A DNA stretch of 9,850 nt from Trichodesmium sp. jk18x7bins.61. Lineage in GTDB: Bacteria > Cyanobacteriota > Cyanobacteriia > Cyanobacteriales > Microcoleaceae. Position 1 is the first letter of the stretch, and every line of letters begins with the position of its first letter. Positions 7,982 to 9,850 of this stretch are shown here, piece by piece. The notes under the pieces are model-generated. The model saw only the letters and a program-made list of their open reading frames with translations. It was not told the origin of the DNA and searched no databases. The stretch lies in assembly GCA_022822685.1 (NCBI GenBank), contig JAJEAQ010000760.1, forward strand, positions 1 through 9,850, read 5' to 3'. The translations under genes were made by a program, and so were the position numbers.

Positions 7982-9788
7982 GTGGCTCAAAATACCATTA
8001 ACACTCCCACAACAATTTTAGTTGTTGAAGATGAACTGATTTCTGCGGAAAATCTTGCCATAAATCTGCGGAAGCTAGGATATGAAGTAATTGGAATTGT
8101 AGACTCTGGTGAAGAAGTTATCCAAACAGCAACAAAAAAAACGCTCTAACTTAGCGCTAATGGATATTATGTAGGAGATTTAGATGGTATTCACGCTGCT
8201 GGGCATATTCGTTCTCAACTAAAATACCTGTTGTTTATATGACTGCTTATGCAGATGATGATACATTAGGACGAGCAAAATTGACTGAACCTTATGGCTA
8301 TTTAGTGAAGCCATTTAAGTCTCAAGCTTTAAAGACTACAATAGAATTGCACTGAAAAAATATCAAGGTGAACAAGCTGTCGAGTCACGTTACATTAAAC
8401 AAATTGAACTCGTTAAAAATAAGCTGAATCAGTTAGCTAGTCAAGAGCTTCTAGGTTTTTTCAATAATCGACTTTTATGATCAGATAGTTTTAATAAACT
8501 TGTTAGTAAAGTTATGAAATTAGAGCCATAGAAATCTGACAAAGAAGAAAATTTTACAGCAACTATTCCTATTCTTTGTTTAGGCATAAATCGCTTCCAA
8601 CCCATTCATGATTTAGGATATGAGTGGAGTAATTTTTTAATTAAATCTATAGCTGAAAGAATCAATAAAATTCTTGGTAAAAGTAGCATTATTGTTCGCT
8701 TAAGTACAGATGAACTAGCAATTATCCTGGAAGCAGTTAATAATAAGGTCAAAACTACAGGTATCATCCAAAATATTTTAGAGCAATTTGTCGAACCATT
8801 TGTGTTAAAGCAACAAAAGTGTTTGATAAGTGCTAATGCAGGAATTGCTTTTTATCCTAGTGATAGTAAGCAACTTAGACAATTACTGTTAAAAGCCTGC
8901 CGGCCATGGTATATACTCGAAAACAGGGAGATAATCGACATAGTTTTTACAGTGAAGTCGGGAAGCGTCAAAAAACTAATACTTTACAGTTGGAGAATGA
9001 TTTGCATTTGGCTTTGTCAAATCAACAATTTAAAGTTTATTATCAACCAATAGTTAATTTAAAAACCACATTGTAGGTGCTGAAGCTCTAATACGCTGGC
9101 CAACTTCCGATGGCTCTATTAGATTACCCGGAGAGTTTTTACCTTTAGCAGAAGAAGCAGGATTAATGATTCCCATAGGTGAATTTGTTTTGAAGACTCC
9201 TTGTGAAGATGTTAAAGCTCTGCAAGATATTGGATTGGGAAAAGCACGAGTAGCAGTCAATATATCTGCTCGTCAATTAAATCAATTAGATTTACGTCAA
9301 AGATTAGTTAAAGTTCTTTTGAATAGTGGTTTAGCTCCTAATTTTGTCGAGCTAGATTTTAATGAAAGTATTTTGATTACAAATGAAACAACAGCTATGC
9401 GAAGTTTGCATGGCTTAAAAACTTTAGGTATTCAAGTTGCTATAGATGACTTTGGTACAGGCTATTCTTCCTTAAGTTATCTGGAAAAATTTCCTATTGA
9501 TTGTATAAAAATTAATCAGAATTTTATTAGCAAAATTGACCGTAACTCTACCAATCAAGTTATTACATCAGGAATTATTTCAATGGCTCATCAGCTAGAT
9601 ATGCGAGTTATTGCTGAAGGGGTGGAAACTCAGGAAGGATTGGCTTTTTAGTTAAAAATGAATGCGATGAACTTCAAGGTTATATATCTAATCGTCCGTT
9701 ACCTTTAGTAGAATTTGCGTCTTTAGCAGAAACTTTAGCTAATTGCCCACAGATGATTAGTGATTGGAGCCAAAAAAAAGAGGAATGA
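7982..9788 (+). pseudogene. Response regulator with degenerate GGDEF and EAL domains, multiply frameshifted
   Basis: The ancestral product was a receiver-GGDEF-EAL regulator that probably hydrolysed cyclic-di-GMP and served the kinase upstream. From GTG 7982 the receiver reads TTILVVEDELISAENLAINL, with phospho-acceptor Asp at 8163-8165 (ALMDIM), YMTAYADDD and Lys at 8308-8310 (LVKPF). The GGDEF region (about 8430-8960) carries STDEL (8703-8717) where GGDEF should be, so it would not be a cyclase. EAL motifs are EAL at 9082-9090, VAVNISARQ, DDFGTGYSSLSYL (DD at 9445-9450), IAEGVET and CDELQGY; the usual ExTE element reads DFNE. Frameshifts lie in the A8 run at 8134-8141 and near 8173, 8221, 8347, 8903, 9062 and 9645-9649. 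In-frame stops are at 8478 (TGA) and 8529 (TAG). The end at 9788 follows from frame 3, which carries the C-terminal RPLPLVEFASLAETL. Confidence 0.92.
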
Positions 9789-9850
9789 AATTAAATTTTT
9801 ATTTAAAGCTTGTACTCAAAAGTTATTCAATTTTCACTAATGTGATTCGT
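9789..9850. other. Right-edge spacer, nothing recognised
   Basis: Short AT-rich sequence after the response regulator stop. No stem followed by a T run, and no start of a new gene, can be supported before the window ends. Confidence 0.5.

Noticed and set aside
9054..9260. A 68-codon minus-strand open stretch
   Set aside because: Antisense to the EAL motif region, whose plus-strand reading is clearly the real one.
124..9788. Sequencing error as the explanation for all broken frames
   Set aside because: Homopolymer indels could partly be errors, but the many base-substitution stops, the 156-bp insertion and the truncated toxin cannot be.

Overview
The window looks like a piece of an AT-rich cyanobacterial chromosome in an advanced state of gene decay. 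Five GCGATCGC (HIP1) octamers (1029, 1321, 1937, 3554, 4382), the GTTGGGTT/AACCCAAC and CAGGACTTA dispersed repeats, and the protein families present all fit a filamentous, heterocyst-forming (Nostoc/Anabaena-type) cyanobacterium. The heavy pseudogene load would suit a host-restricted lineage such as the Azolla symbiont 'Nostoc azollae'; that identification is inference.

Layout. 1-71 (-) is the first 23 codons of a probable transposase running off the left edge. 124-1060 (+) is a PleD-type diguanylate cyclase (receiver plus GGDEF) that has lost its N-terminus and carries two in-frame stops and one frameshift. 1061-1563 is repeat-rich spacer. 1564-1881 (+) is a possible dead gene for a small exported protein. 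1826-2490 (-) is a wrecked type II toxin-antitoxin pair: the RelE-like toxin has lost its C-terminal half, and the antitoxin has a frameshift, a stop and a 156-bp fold-back element inserted in it. 2491-3071 is spacer with repeats and a promoter-like site for the antitoxin. 3072-7430 (+) is a very large membrane sensor histidine kinase (dCache, HAMP, five PAS, GAF, HisKA_2, HATPase) broken by many frameshifts and stops. 7431-7981 is spacer with repeats. 7982-9788 (+) is a response regulator with degenerate GGDEF and EAL domains, also with many frameshifts.

In the ancestor, the kinase and the receiver-GGDEF-EAL protein probably formed a two-component pair that passed an extracellular signal to cyclic-di-GMP turnover, with the diguanylate cyclase upstream as a possible second c-di-GMP enzyme. 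As it stands, none of the large genes can make a full-length product. I found no RNA gene, CRISPR array or intact operon, and no convincing new system. The most interesting item is the fold-back element in the antitoxin, whose removal exactly restores the reading frame. Next come the CAA-to-TAA and TGG-to-TGA/TAG pattern of the stops and an 85-bp repeat present in inverted orientation on either side of the TA and kinase region.
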